62,307 nucleotides of DNA from Gemmatimonadota bacterium (GTDB lineage: Bacteria > Gemmatimonadota > Gemmatimonadetes > Longimicrobiales > Gaopeijiaceae). The stretch covers positions 1 through 62,307 of the forward strand of contig JAJDNC010000022.1 in the NCBI GenBank assembly GCA_022340865.1, given 5' to 3'. Numbering within the stretch: position 1 is the first letter of the stretch; each line of letters opens with the position of its first letter. The notes under the pieces are model-generated. The model worked only from the letters and a program-made list of their open reading frames with translations. It made no database searches and was not told where the DNA came from. Of this stretch, positions 18,480 through 26,846 are shown piece after piece. The translations under genes and the position numbers were made by a program.

Positions 18480-19795
18480 GTATGTCTCTCCTGCCGGTGG
18501 CTCCACGCCGCACCGTCGGGGAAGGCGAACGTGCGGAGCGACTCCGGCTTCATCGTGATGCTGTAGCCCGGGGCCGTGGGGGCCTGGTAGCGGCCGTCAC
18601 GGATCACCACCGGGTGGACGAAGTGCTCGTGGAGGTGGTCGACGTACTCCACGATGCGGTTCTCCAGAGACGCGCTCACGGCGACGTAGTCGAAGATCGC
18701 CAGGTGCTGCACGTACTCGCAGAGCCCCACGCCACCGGCGTGGGGACAGACAGGTATGCCCAAACGAGCCGCCATCAGCAAGACCGCCAGGACCTCGTTG
18801 ACACCCCCGAGCCGGCACGCGTCCACCTGGCAGAAGCTCAGAGCACCCGCCTGCATGAGCTGCTTGAAGATCACCCGGTTCTGGCACTGCTCCCCGGTGG
18901 CCACGCCGATGGGCGCCACCGCCCTCGCGATGGCCGCGTGGCCCAGCACGTCGTCGGGGCTGGTGGGCTCCTCGATCCACCAGGGATCGAAGCGGGCCAG
19001 CTCCCGGGTCCACGCGACGGCCTCGTCCACGCCCCAGCGCTGGTTGGCGTCGATCATGAGGCGCCGGTCGCGCCCGATCTCCTCGCGAACCAGGGCACAG
19101 CGGCGGATGTCGTCGTCCAGCTCGGCGCCCACCTTCACCTTGAAGTGGGTCCACCCGGCCGCAACGCCCTCGCGGCACAGGCGCCGGATCTCCTCGTCCG
19201 GGTAGCCCAGCCACCCGGCCGACGTCGTGTAGGCGGGGTAGCCGTCGCGGAGCATCTCGGTCTCGCGCTCTGCCCTGCCGGCGACGCGCTTCCGCAAGAG
19301 CGCCACGGCGTCGGCGGGCGTGAGGGCGTCCTCGATGTAGCGGAAGTCGATGCACGCCACGATGTCCTCGGGCGTCATGTCCGCCAGCAGCTTCCAGAGG
19401 GGCTTTCCCTCCGTTTTGGCCCACAGGTCCCAGACGGCGTTCACCACCGCGCCGGTGGCCAGGTGGATGACGCCCTTCTCCGGGCCCACCCAGCGGAGCT
19501 GCGAGTCGCTGGTGAGCCGCCTCCAGAACGCCGCCATGTCCGCGCGGACCTCCTCGAGGGTGAGGCCCGCCACCAGGGGCGCCAGGGCCTCCACGGCCGC
19601 GACGCACAGCTCGTTGCCCCGCCCCAGCGTGAACGTGAGGCCGTGGCCCTCCAGGCCGTCGGGTCGGTCGGTGTGGAGGACGACATACGCCGCGGAGTAG
19701 TCCGGGTCCGTGTGCATGGCATCGGACCCGTGGGCGCCCTCGGACGTGGGGAAGCGCACGTCCAGGGCCTCCACCCGGGTGATGGTGGTGGGCAT
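18476..19795 (-). CDS. L-fuconate dehydratase (enolase superfamily)
   Basis: A 439-residue mandelate-racemase-type enolase-superfamily enzyme. The acid/base lysines lie in 'HFKVKVG', the metal ligands are Asp in 'MIDANQRWG', Glu in 'WWIEEPTSPDD' and Glu in 'TGEQCQNR', and the general base His is in 'CPHAGGVGL'. The N-terminal 'DVRFPTSEGAHGSDAMHTDPDYSAAYV' and 'SGDSQLRWVGPEKG'-like segment (here TSDSQLRWVGPEKG) are characteristic of fuconate dehydratase. It removes water from L-fuconate to give 2-keto-3-deoxy-L-fuconate. It heads the tightly packed seven-gene run, with a promoter-like element 80-108 bp upstream. Confidence 0.95.
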   Translation of the reverse strand: MPTTITRVEALDVRFPTSEGAHGSDAMHTDPDYSAAYVVLHTDRPDGLEGHGLTFTLGRGNELCVAAVEALAPLVAGLTLEEVRADMAAFWRRLTSDSQLRWVGPEKGVIHLATGAVVNAVWDLWAKTEGKPLWKLLADMTPEDIVACIDFRYIEDALTPADAVALLRKRVAGRAERETEMLRDGYPAYTTSAGWLGYPDEEIRRLCREGVAAGWTHFKVKVGAELDDDIRRCALVREEIGRDRRLMIDANQRWGVDEAVAWTRELARFDPWWIEEPTSPDDVLGHAAIARAVAPIGVATGEQCQNRVIFKQLMQAGALSFCQVDACRLGGVNEVLAVLLMAARLGIPVCPHAGGVGLCEYVQHLAIFDYVAVSASLENRIVEYVDHLHEHFVHPVVIRDGRYQAPTAPGYSITMKPESLRTFAFPDGAAWSHRQERHT

Positions 19796-19821
19796 GTCGG
19801 CTTACGGCCTTCCCGCGGGCA

Positions 19822-19838
19822 CCTCGGCAGCCCCGAGG
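19822..19838. promoter_or_regulatory. Leader hairpin ahead of fuconate dehydratase
   Basis: CCTCGG (19822-19827) and CCGAGG (19833-19838) can pair over a 5-base loop, 27 bp before the start codon on the minus strand. It would lie in the 5' untranslated leader if the promoter at 19875-19903 is used. Confidence 0.35.
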
Positions 19839-19846
19839 ACGGCGCA

Positions 19847-19858
19847 CCGACGCGTCGG
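19847..19858. promoter_or_regulatory. 12-bp palindrome, candidate operator of the fucose operon
   Basis: CCGACGCGTCGG is a perfect 12-bp palindrome between the promoter-like element and the fuconate dehydratase start. Its size and place suit the half-site pair of a GntR- or LacI-type repressor, though no regulator gene was recognised in the window. Confidence 0.4.
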
Positions 19859-19874
19859 CTGGCTCATGGCGGGC

Positions 19875-19903
19875 ATTAGATCAGCTTTCGCGGTGCGGCA
19901 CAA
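19875..19903 (-). promoter_or_regulatory. Sigma-70-like promoter for fucose genes
   Basis: On the minus strand TTGTGC (19898-19903) is followed after exactly 17 bp by TCTAAT (19875-19880), which matches TATAAT at five of six positions. The -35 match is weak (TTG only). It is 80 bp from the fuconate dehydratase start codon. Confidence 0.38.
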
Positions 19904-20006
19904 GGAACGGGCGCGACTCGCCCACCGGTGCCGGCGTCGAGCCCCGCGCCCGCCGGCGCGGTCACCCGCGACGCAAGCATCGCATCGGAGCGGGCGAACG
20001 CTGGCC

Positions 20007-21080
20007 TCAGTTCTTCCAGTCGGCGATGAAGATGTTGATCTCGCCGGGTCCCTTGCTGTTCCGCGCCGATACGAACACGAGCTTCCGCCCGTCCGGCGAG
20101 AACATGGGGAACCCGTCGAAGTCGTCGTACGTGGTGATCTTCTCCAGCCCGGTCCCGTCGGTGTTGACGGCGTAGAGATCGAAGTTGCCGCCGGTGGGGT
20201 CCTCGTAGTTCGACGCGAAGATGATCCGCTTCCCATCGGGGAAGAAGAAGGGCGCCCAGTTCGCTCCGCCCAGGTGCGTCACCTGGTGGGGATCGCTCCC
20301 GTCGGCGTTGGCGATCCAGATCTCGAGGGCGAACGGCCTCACCAGGTCCTTCGCCAACAGCTGCCGGTACTGCACCGTATCGGCCCGGGTGATCGGGTAG
20401 GCGGCGCGCCAGACGATCTTCTTGCCGTCGGGGGAGAAGTACGCGCCGCCGTCGTATCCCAGCCGGTGCGTGACCCGCCTGATGTCGGTGCCGTCGATGT
20501 TCATGGTGTAGAGGTCGATGTCACCGTCCATGGTGGACGTGAAGATCAGGCGCTTCCCGTCCGGGGAGGCCGTCGCTTCGGCGTTGTACGCACCGTTGTG
20601 GGTCAGCGGCTGCAGATCCGAGCCGTCGGGTCTGGCGGAGTAGATCTCGAGGTGCGAGAGCGGCCAGATGTAGCCCAGGGAGTCGGGTGGCAGGGGCGGG
20701 CAGGCGGGGCTGTACGCGAAGGTGGAGCTGTAGACGATGCGCCGGTCGCCGTCGATGAAGTAGCCGCAGGTGGTCCGTCCCTCGCCGCTGGAGACCCGGT
20801 GCATGTCGGAGCCGTCGACGTTCATGATGTACTGCTGGTCGCAGCCGACCTTCGGATCCGGGCTCGCCTTGCGCTGGAAGATCAGCCGCTTGCCGTCGGC
20901 GGAGAAGTACGCTTCGGCGTTGCTCCCCCCGAAGGTGAGCTGGCGGATGTTGCTCAGATGGCGACCTTCGCCGGGGAGTGGGGTCCGGTACACGGTGCTG
21001 GCGCCGGTCGTGGCGGTCTGCGCCGACACGGGAGCGACCGCCAGGACGATGGCGGCGAGCACGAGATTCGAGCAGCGAAT
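20007..21080 (-). CDS. Exported TolB/PD40-type beta-propeller protein
   Basis: About 357 residues. After a signal peptide (LVLAAIVLAVAPVSAQ) the protein is a run of WD40-like PD40 repeats with the 'FSPDGKrLvF.S' consensus (e.g. 'YFSADGKRLIFQRK', 'ASPDGKRLIFTST', 'YFSPDGKKIVWRA', 'FFPDGKRIIFAS', 'FSPDGRKLVFVSA') alternating with 'lYtmNvDGTd..rvT'. It is a six- or seven-bladed propeller like the TolB C-domain. The start is odd: AGGAGGAGG sits six bases before an ATT codon at 21080. The first in-frame GTG (21062) is 24 bases from that ribosome site, and a GTG at 21149 has no ribosome site. It follows the fucosidase gene by about 120 bp. Ligand unknown. Confidence 0.83.
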   Translation of the reverse strand: MRCSNLVLAAIVLAVAPVSAQTATTGASTVYRTPLPGEGRHLSNIRQLTFGGSNAEAYFSADGKRLIFQRKASPDPKVGCDQQYIMNVDGSDMHRVSSGEGRTTCGYFIDGDRRIVYSSTFAYSPACPPLPPDSLGYIWPLSHLEIYSARPDGSDLQPLTHNGAYNAEATASPDGKRLIFTSTMDGDIDLYTMNIDGTDIRRVTHRLGYDGGAYFSPDGKKIVWRAAYPITRADTVQYRQLLAKDLVRPFALEIWIANADGSDPHQVTHLGGANWAPFFFPDGKRIIFASNYEDPTGGNFDLYAVNTDGTGLEKITTYDDFDGFPMFSPDGRKLVFVSARNSKGPGEINIFIADWKN

Positions 21081-21199
21081 GGGACACCTCCTCCTCTGAC
21101 GACCGATACCGGCGGGCCGTCGCCCGCCGGCGAAGGTGCAAATTGGCACGTCGAGGGCCGGCCCGTAAGCTCCGTGGAGCTCCTTCGTCGGGAGCGACG

Positions 21200-22588
21200 C
21201 TATGCCGCCCCCACCTCCGGCTGACGGTCGAAGTCCAGCGCGATGACCGAGCAGACGGGGTCGGGTGCCGCGCCCAGGGAGCCGAGGCTCTGGCGCCCGG
21301 CGCCGTCGGTGGCCACGGCGGGACGGCGGCCGGGATCCGCAAGCACGGTCACCTCCCGCACCGGCGTCTTCAGCCCCGGCAGTGCCAGCGAGGCGGTGGG
21401 CCAGTCGGTGAGGAACAGGTAGATCCGGTTCCCCTTGGTGGTCGACCGGAAGGGCGCCTTGGCGAAGAGCGACGCCGTCGTCCCGTAGATGGCCTCCCCG
21501 TTCACCTTCGTCCAGCGACCGATGCCCGCCAGACGGTCCACGCTCTCCCGGGGGAAGGTCCCATCCGCCTTCGGACCGACGTTGAGGAGCAGGTTCCCGC
21601 CTTTCGAGGCCGTCTCCACGAGAAGCCCGATGAGCTGCCCCACCGACTTGAAGTCGTGGTCGTGGGCGTTGTATCCCCAGTTCCGGTTCATGGTGATGCA
21701 CGACTCCCAATCCACTCCGGGCCAACCCGTGGCCGGAACCTGCTGCTCGGGCGTGCGGAAGTCGCCCAGCGGATCGGTGATGGGCGCCTGCGACCACCCC
21801 TCCACGCGGTTGTTCACGATGACGTTGGGCTGGAGCTGCCTGCAGAGATCGTACAGCGCGCGTCCCATCTCGTGGGTCCACGTCGTCTCCCAGTTCCCGT
21901 CGAACCACATGACACCGATGTCGCCGTAGTTGCGCAGGAGCTGCTCGACGGAGCCGTGGAGATAGGCCACGTACCTGGAGTACTTCGCGCCGTCCACCGG
22001 ACGCGTGGCGGCCTCCCAATCGCGCCGGGGCAGGTAGTCGGGATGGTGCCAATCCATGATGGAGTGGTACCAGCACTGGTGGAGGCCCGCCCGCTCGCAC
22101 GCCGCCGACATCGCCGTGCAGATGTCGCGCTTGTAGGGAGTCGAGCGGATGCAGAAGTCGGTGAGCTTGTTGTCGAAGAGGCAGAAGCCGTCGTGGTGCT
22201 TGCTGGTGAGGGTCACGTACTTCATGCCCGCGTCCTTCGCCATACCCACCCATGCGTCCGCGTCGAACTTCACCGGGTTGAAGCGCGCGACCAGCGTGTC
22301 GTAGACGTCCAGCGGGATATGCGCGTTGTTGCGGATCCACTCGGCGTAGTTGGTCTTGCCCATCCACTCGCCGGCGAGGATCGAGTACAGGCCCCAGTGG
22401 AGGAAGAGCCCGAACCTCGCCTCCCGCCACCACGCCATTCGCGCGTCGTCGCCCGGGGGCGGGAAGACGCTGGTGGCCCAGAGGTTCCGGTGGGGCTTGC
22501 CGCCCGCCTTACCCAGGCTGCCGATGGGGTTCAGGGCCATGGCGCCGAGGCCCAAGGCTCCGGTCTGTATGAAGGTGCGCCGTCTCAT
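21200..22588 (-). CDS. Alpha-L-fucosidase, GH29, Tat-exported
   Basis: A 462-residue enzyme. The N-terminus MRRRTFIQTGALGLGAMAL is a twin-arginine signal, so the folded enzyme is sent to the periplasm or beyond. GH29 signatures follow: 'FGLFLHWGLYS' (60-70), 'YVTLTSKHHDGFCLFDN' (124-140), 'DICTAMSAACERAGL', and 'GVMWFDGNWE', where Asp230 is the expected catalytic nucleophile; 'GGNLLLNVGPKADGTFP' closes the barrel. It releases L-fucose from oligosaccharides or glycoproteins, directly supplying the downstream catabolic genes on the same strand. It starts 12 bp after the M20 peptidase stop. Confidence 0.95.
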   Translation of the reverse strand: MRRRTFIQTGALGLGAMALNPIGSLGKAGGKPHRNLWATSVFPPPGDDARMAWWREARFGLFLHWGLYSILAGEWMGKTNYAEWIRNNAHIPLDVYDTLVARFNPVKFDADAWVGMAKDAGMKYVTLTSKHHDGFCLFDNKLTDFCIRSTPYKRDICTAMSAACERAGLHQCWYHSIMDWHHPDYLPRRDWEAATRPVDGAKYSRYVAYLHGSVEQLLRNYGDIGVMWFDGNWETTWTHEMGRALYDLCRQLQPNVIVNNRVEGWSQAPITDPLGDFRTPEQQVPATGWPGVDWESCITMNRNWGYNAHDHDFKSVGQLIGLLVETASKGGNLLLNVGPKADGTFPRESVDRLAGIGRWTKVNGEAIYGTTASLFAKAPFRSTTKGNRIYLFLTDWPTASLALPGLKTPVREVTVLADPGRRPAVATDGAGRQSLGSLGAAPDPVCSVIALDFDRQPEVGAA

Positions 22589-22600
22589 GTCGACCTCGCG

Positions 22601-24037
22601 TCAGTTGGCGACCATCGACTTCACGATCTCGTACATCATCTGCGTTCCCGTACGGACGTTCTCGATGGAGATCCGCTCGTTGTTGCCGTGCACGCCCGAC
22701 TCGTCCGCCTCCGGGACCAGGAACGGAGCGTATCCGTACGACGCGATCCCCCGATCACGGAAGAAATGGCTGTCCGTGAAGCCCGTGGACACCGCCGGAA
22801 CGATGGTCGCCTGGGGATAGTGCGCCTTAGTCACCTGGACGATGGTCTTGTACAACAGGTTGTCCGTGGGTGACACGGCCGGGGTGAAGCCCAGGATCTG
22901 CTCGATGGCGATGCCCGGATCGTTGAGCGCGTCGTTGAGCTCCCGCTTGAATTCGGCGACGTCCTGGTCGGGGAGGAGCCGGCAGTCGAGCTGGGCTTCG
23001 GCCTCCGGCGGGATGACGTTGATCTTGGCGCTGCCCTTCAGGACGGTGATGGAGCAGGTGTTGCGCGTGAGGGCGGCGAGCTCGGGGAACTGGGTCTGGA
23101 GGCGGAGCAGCTTGTCCCGGTCCTTGATGGTCGTCGCCATGTCGGCGAAGGCGTCCTTCCACTCCGGAGGCGCCGCCGGCGCCAGCCCCTTGAAGTAGGT
23201 GTCCACCGCGGGGATGATGCGCGGCGCGAACTCGTAGGTCTGGAGCCTGTACAGCGCGCGGACGAGGCGGTTCACCGCCGACGCCACGGGCGGCTCGGAG
23301 CCGTGCCGCGGCGTCCCCGTGGACGTGAGCGTGAACCAGTAGGGCACCTTCTGCGTGACCTCGATGCCGAACCGCTGGCGTCCCTGGTTCACGTTGCCGC
23401 CGCCGCCCTCGTTGATCACGAATCCCGCGCCCCGGAAGGCCTCGGGATGGTGCGCCACCACCCAGCCCGCACCGTACGCCGCTCCGGCTTCCTCGTCGGC
23501 GGTGGCCATGAAGATGATGTCCCGGTCGAGGGGCACCTTGGCCCGGTGCAGCGCCAGGAACGCCTCCAGCTCGACGATCCCCAGCGTCTTCGTGTCCAGC
23601 GTGCCGCGGCCCCACAGGTAGCCGTCCTTCACCGTCGCCGCGAAGGGGTCGACGCTCCAGTACCTGCGGTCGGCGGGCACCACGTCCATGTGGCTGAGAA
23701 GGACCAGGGCCGGCTTCGACCCACCCTTCAGGCGGGCCCAGACGTTGCCACGCCCCGGCGCCGAGGACGCCGTGTCGAAGGGAATGCCCTCGGCGGTGAA
23801 GATCCGGGCGAAGAACTTCATCGTCTGGTCCTCGTTGCCCGGTGGGTTCGTGGTGTTGATCCGGATGTACTCCTCGATGCGGGACACGGCCTCGTCCTGG
23901 AGCTTGGCCATGTCCACGGGTTGCTGGGCGGTGGCCGGGCCAGCGGCGAGAACGGCCGCCAGAAGGGTGGGCGCGAGGGTGCGGAGCGCCGTCGTGGCGT
24001 AGCGCGTCGCAGGGCGGGGAACGTCGGGAGTGGTCAT
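22601..24037 (-). CDS. Exported M20/M28-clan metallopeptidase (M20 family)
   Basis: A 478-residue protein with a signal peptide ending AGPATAQQ. Zinc-site motifs are 'LLSHMDVVPAD' (His116, Asp118), 'GRGTLDTK' (Asp148), and 'ADEEAGAAYG' with catalytic Glu182 and ligand Glu183. A late 'HGNNERI' fits the final His. The inserted dimerisation region, about residues 225-400, has the usual 'GSAKINVIPPEAEAQLDCRLLP' segment. It probably trims peptides or N-acyl amino acids outside the cytoplasm. The stop is 12 bp before the fucosidase start, so peptidase and fucosidase appear co-expressed, as would suit attack on fucosylated glycopeptides (inference). Confidence 0.93.
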   Translation of the reverse strand: MTTPDVPRPATRYATTALRTLAPTLLAAVLAAGPATAQQPVDMAKLQDEAVSRIEEYIRINTTNPPGNEDQTMKFFARIFTAEGIPFDTASSAPGRGNVWARLKGGSKPALVLLSHMDVVPADRRYWSVDPFAATVKDGYLWGRGTLDTKTLGIVELEAFLALHRAKVPLDRDIIFMATADEEAGAAYGAGWVVAHHPEAFRGAGFVINEGGGGNVNQGRQRFGIEVTQKVPYWFTLTSTGTPRHGSEPPVASAVNRLVRALYRLQTYEFAPRIIPAVDTYFKGLAPAAPPEWKDAFADMATTIKDRDKLLRLQTQFPELAALTRNTCSITVLKGSAKINVIPPEAEAQLDCRLLPDQDVAEFKRELNDALNDPGIAIEQILGFTPAVSPTDNLLYKTIVQVTKAHYPQATIVPAVSTGFTDSHFFRDRGIASYGYAPFLVPEADESGVHGNNERISIENVRTGTQMMYEIVKSMVAN

Positions 24038-24191
24038 GGCACGCTGCCGTTGGCGGGACCGTGCGGAGCCGGAGGCACCCGCTCCGTGGGCCCGGGGACG
24101 GTAGGGATCGCACCGGGGCTCGGCAAGACAGGGGCGGCCGGAGCGCCGCCACCGCAGCGCGCCGGAACCGGCCCCGTGCCGCCGTCGCCCC

Positions 24192-25160
24192 TCAGCGGAA
24201 CGCCTGCGACGCCCTGTCCAGCGTTTCGATCTCCGCCTCGCTCAGCTCGAAGCCCAGCGCGCCCGCGTTCTCCCGGGCCTGGGCGACCTTGCTCGCTCCG
24301 GGGATGGCGACCACCACGCCGGGGTGCATGTCCACCAGCCACCGGAGCGCGACCTGGGCCGTCGTCACACCGCGGGTCTCCGCAACGGCCTGGAGGGCGG
24401 ACACCACCGGAGCGCTCTTTCGCAGGCCCCGCGGTCGGAACGCCCGCTGCAGGCTCCGGGGGCGACCGAGACGCTTCAGCTGGCTCGGGTCGTCGTGAAA
24501 TCGGCCCGACAGCAGCCCCTGGGCCAGTGGGGAATAGGCGATGATCGTCACACCCATCTCCCGCGCCGTGTCCAGCACGCCGTTGGACTCGATGCGCCGG
24601 TCCAGCAGGCTGTAGCGGACCTGGTTGGATGCCAGCGGGAGGCCGTGCCGCTCGAGGACGCGGCCGGCGAGGCGCGTGGCCCGAGCGGAGAAGTTGCTGA
24701 CGCCCACCGCCCGGATCCTCCCCTCGTCCGCGAGCTCCGCCATGAGCTCCACCTGGGCGCGCTTGGTGGAGAAGCCCCCGATGCCGAGGTGGATCTGGTG
24801 GAGATCGATGGCGAAGGGGGCGAGGTGGGCGAGCCGCTGGTCGAGGGTCCGCCGGATGGAGCCGGCGGTGCGCATGACCGGAAACCATTTGGTGGCGATG
24901 ACGACGGAGCCGGGCTCCTGGCCGAGGTCCTGGAGCGCGCCCGCCACCCTCTTCTCGCTGAGGCCCTTGCCGTACGCTTCCGCGGTGTCGAACCAGTCGA
25001 TGCCGCCCTCCAGGGACGCCTGCACCACGTCCTTCACCGTCTCGTCGGGCATCGGTGGCCAGTAGCGTCCGGCGAGACCTCCCCCTCCCGAGAACTGCCA
25101 GCAACCGAGCCCGATGGGGCTCACGCGGACCCCAGTGGATCCAAGGGCGTATGTTGTCAT
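24192..25160 (-). CDS. Aldo/keto reductase
   Basis: A 322-residue TIM-barrel oxidoreductase. The catalytic tetrad is visible: Asp58 and Tyr63 in 'WFDTAEAYGKG', Lys91 in 'IATKWFP', and His124 in 'IDLHQIHLG'. 'IRAVGVSNFS', 'IIAYSPLAQGLLSGRF' and 'IPGASKVAQARENAGAL' are typical of the COG0667 group, which uses NADP(H). In some fucose clusters a COG0667 protein is the sugar 1-dehydrogenase, so it may be a second aldose dehydrogenase here. It is 154 bp upstream of the M20 gene on the same strand and divergent from the MFS gene. Confidence 0.9.
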   Translation of the reverse strand: MTTYALGSTGVRVSPIGLGCWQFSGGGGLAGRYWPPMPDETVKDVVQASLEGGIDWFDTAEAYGKGLSEKRVAGALQDLGQEPGSVVIATKWFPVMRTAGSIRRTLDQRLAHLAPFAIDLHQIHLGIGGFSTKRAQVELMAELADEGRIRAVGVSNFSARATRLAGRVLERHGLPLASNQVRYSLLDRRIESNGVLDTAREMGVTIIAYSPLAQGLLSGRFHDDPSQLKRLGRPRSLQRAFRPRGLRKSAPVVSALQAVAETRGVTTAQVALRWLVDMHPGVVVAIPGASKVAQARENAGALGFELSEAEIETLDRASQAFR

Positions 25161-25201
25161 GTGCGTTGCTTTCCCTCTCTCCCTGCCTGAACCGGCCCAG
25201 C

Positions 25202-26551
25202 GTGCCCGCCCCCCCCGGCACCTCGGCCCCTCTCCAGACGCTCCGTAGAGCCCTGGCAGAGCCGGGGCGGTACGTGCGTGCATGGTACGTCGCCTACCTC
25301 CTCCTGGGAATCGTCACGGCGGGGATGATCCCCGTCCTGCTCCCCCTCATGATGGCGTCGGTCTCGGGGCGCCTGTCCACGGTGGCCTACGTCATGGGGG
25401 CGTACAATCTGGGTCTCCTCAGCTCGCCTCTCTGGGGATTGCTGGCGGAGCGCCGCAAGATCTACCGGACCCTCTTCTTCACCGGGTTCATCATCGTCGG
25501 TGCGGCGACGGCCCTCATGCCGTTCCTGCGGGGGGTCGAGGTCTGGATGCCGGTGGCGTTCGCCATGGGGCTGGGCTCGGCGGGTGTGGCGACGGTGGCG
25601 TCGCTCTTCATCGTGGACTTCGCACCGTCCTCGGATTGGGAGCCGAGCATCGGGTACCTCCAGTCCTTCAACGGGACCGGGCAGGTGGTGGGCCTCCTCC
25701 TTTCCGGTCTGTTCACCGCCGGGCTCTTCTCGACAGGTCTCTGGGTGGCCGCCGCCCTGGTGGTTCCGGCCCTGGCGGTGGGACGGATCGGGCTCCCCGG
25801 CGCGGCGGAGGCGCGCGACCCCGGACCGAGACGCCTTCGCATCCATGAGCACCTGGACGTCCGCGCGCTGGCGGCCTTCCCGAGGCTCCACTTCCTCAGC
25901 GGTGTGGGACTCCACTTCCACGCCCTGAACGTACGTGGTCTCCGGAAGCTCCCGGAGGCGGTGAGAACGCCGTTCGGCCGCTTCATCCTGTCGTGGTTCA
26001 TGCTGGCGCTGGGCGTGTCGGCGTTCTTCGCCTACTTCCCCGTGATGCTGGCCAACGGCTACGGCATGAACGCGACCGTGAGCTCGCTGGTCTACGCGGT
26101 GGCGGCGGGCGTGGGCATCGCCCTGTTCGTGCTGGCGAGCAAGTGGGCCGGCCGATACGGGTCGGGGCGCATCTACCAGCTCGGCCTGTGGGGACGGCTG
26201 TTGGGCTTCGTCCTCCTGCTGCTCCCCCTCGTCGTTCCGACGACGGAGGCGTTCCTGCTCGCGACCGTGGGCTTCGTGCTCATCGTGCTGTCATGGCCGC
26301 TGCTGAGCGTTGCCGGCACCGGTCTCGCCGCGCGCCTCGCGCCGTTCAGCGAGGGCGCCGCCATGGGCCTGTTCAACGCGGCCCTGGCGTCCGCCACCGT
26401 CATCGGCACGTTCGCCAGCGGACCGCTCCTCCACCGCTTCGGCTTCACGGTGGTCCCCGTCATGGCCGTGGCGGGCATCGGGCTGTCCATCATCCTGGGG
26501 ATGCGGCTCCCTGCGTCGGAAGCGGCACCGCAGGTGGCCACCCGGGACTGA
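25202..26551 (+). CDS. MFS transporter
   Basis: About 449 residues with twelve predicted helices. It opens 'VAYLLLGIVTAGMIPVLLPLMM' and includes the loop 'LLSSPLWGLLAERRKIYR', a weak form of the MFS G-x-x-x-D-R-x-G-R motif. The central loop around residues 205-250 is charged. The start is uncertain: GTG 25202 is used because an ATG at 25151 would overlap the divergent aldo/keto reductase start, and neither has a good ribosome site. The substrate cannot be told. Its divergence from the fucose-side reductase raises the possibility of a sugar or sugar-acid substrate, which is only a guess. Confidence 0.85.
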   Translation: MPAPPGTSAPLQTLRRALAEPGRYVRAWYVAYLLLGIVTAGMIPVLLPLMMASVSGRLSTVAYVMGAYNLGLLSSPLWGLLAERRKIYRTLFFTGFIIVGAATALMPFLRGVEVWMPVAFAMGLGSAGVATVASLFIVDFAPSSDWEPSIGYLQSFNGTGQVVGLLLSGLFTAGLFSTGLWVAAALVVPALAVGRIGLPGAAEARDPGPRRLRIHEHLDVRALAAFPRLHFLSGVGLHFHALNVRGLRKLPEAVRTPFGRFILSWFMLALGVSAFFAYFPVMLANGYGMNATVSSLVYAVAAGVGIALFVLASKWAGRYGSGRIYQLGLWGRLLGFVLLLLPLVVPTTEAFLLATVGFVLIVLSWPLLSVAGTGLAARLAPFSEGAAMGLFNAALASATVIGTFASGPLLHRFGFTVVPVMAVAGIGLSIILGMRLPASEAAPQVATRD

Positions 26552-26846
26552 GCCGGCGCCGACGGCCTTCCGCATCTCCTGGTCCATTGCGTCGGCCGTC
26601 CGCCGGCCATGGCCTGGGGGAGCGTTCCTGCGAGCCGGGTCTGCCGCACTCTGCATAGCAGAGGTTGCCCTTGGGATCGCCGCTTTCGGCGCTTGCTTCC
26701 CGGGAGCCGGAGGCCCACCCTCATCGGCGTCACCCGCAGCGGGCGGCCCCGGGGGCCTTCGGACGCGACCTCCGCCGATGCCCCGGTGCGGCCGACCGAC
26801 TCGCGTACGCCGCGGGTGAACGACGCCTCGTTCCCGGATCGACACC
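26552..26846. other. Intergenic region
   Basis: This stretch of 295 bp lies between two plus-strand genes. Nothing recognisable was found in it: no RNA gene, clear promoter or gene-like open frame. It is G+C-rich, and short frames crossing it look like compositional noise. Confidence 0.5.
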
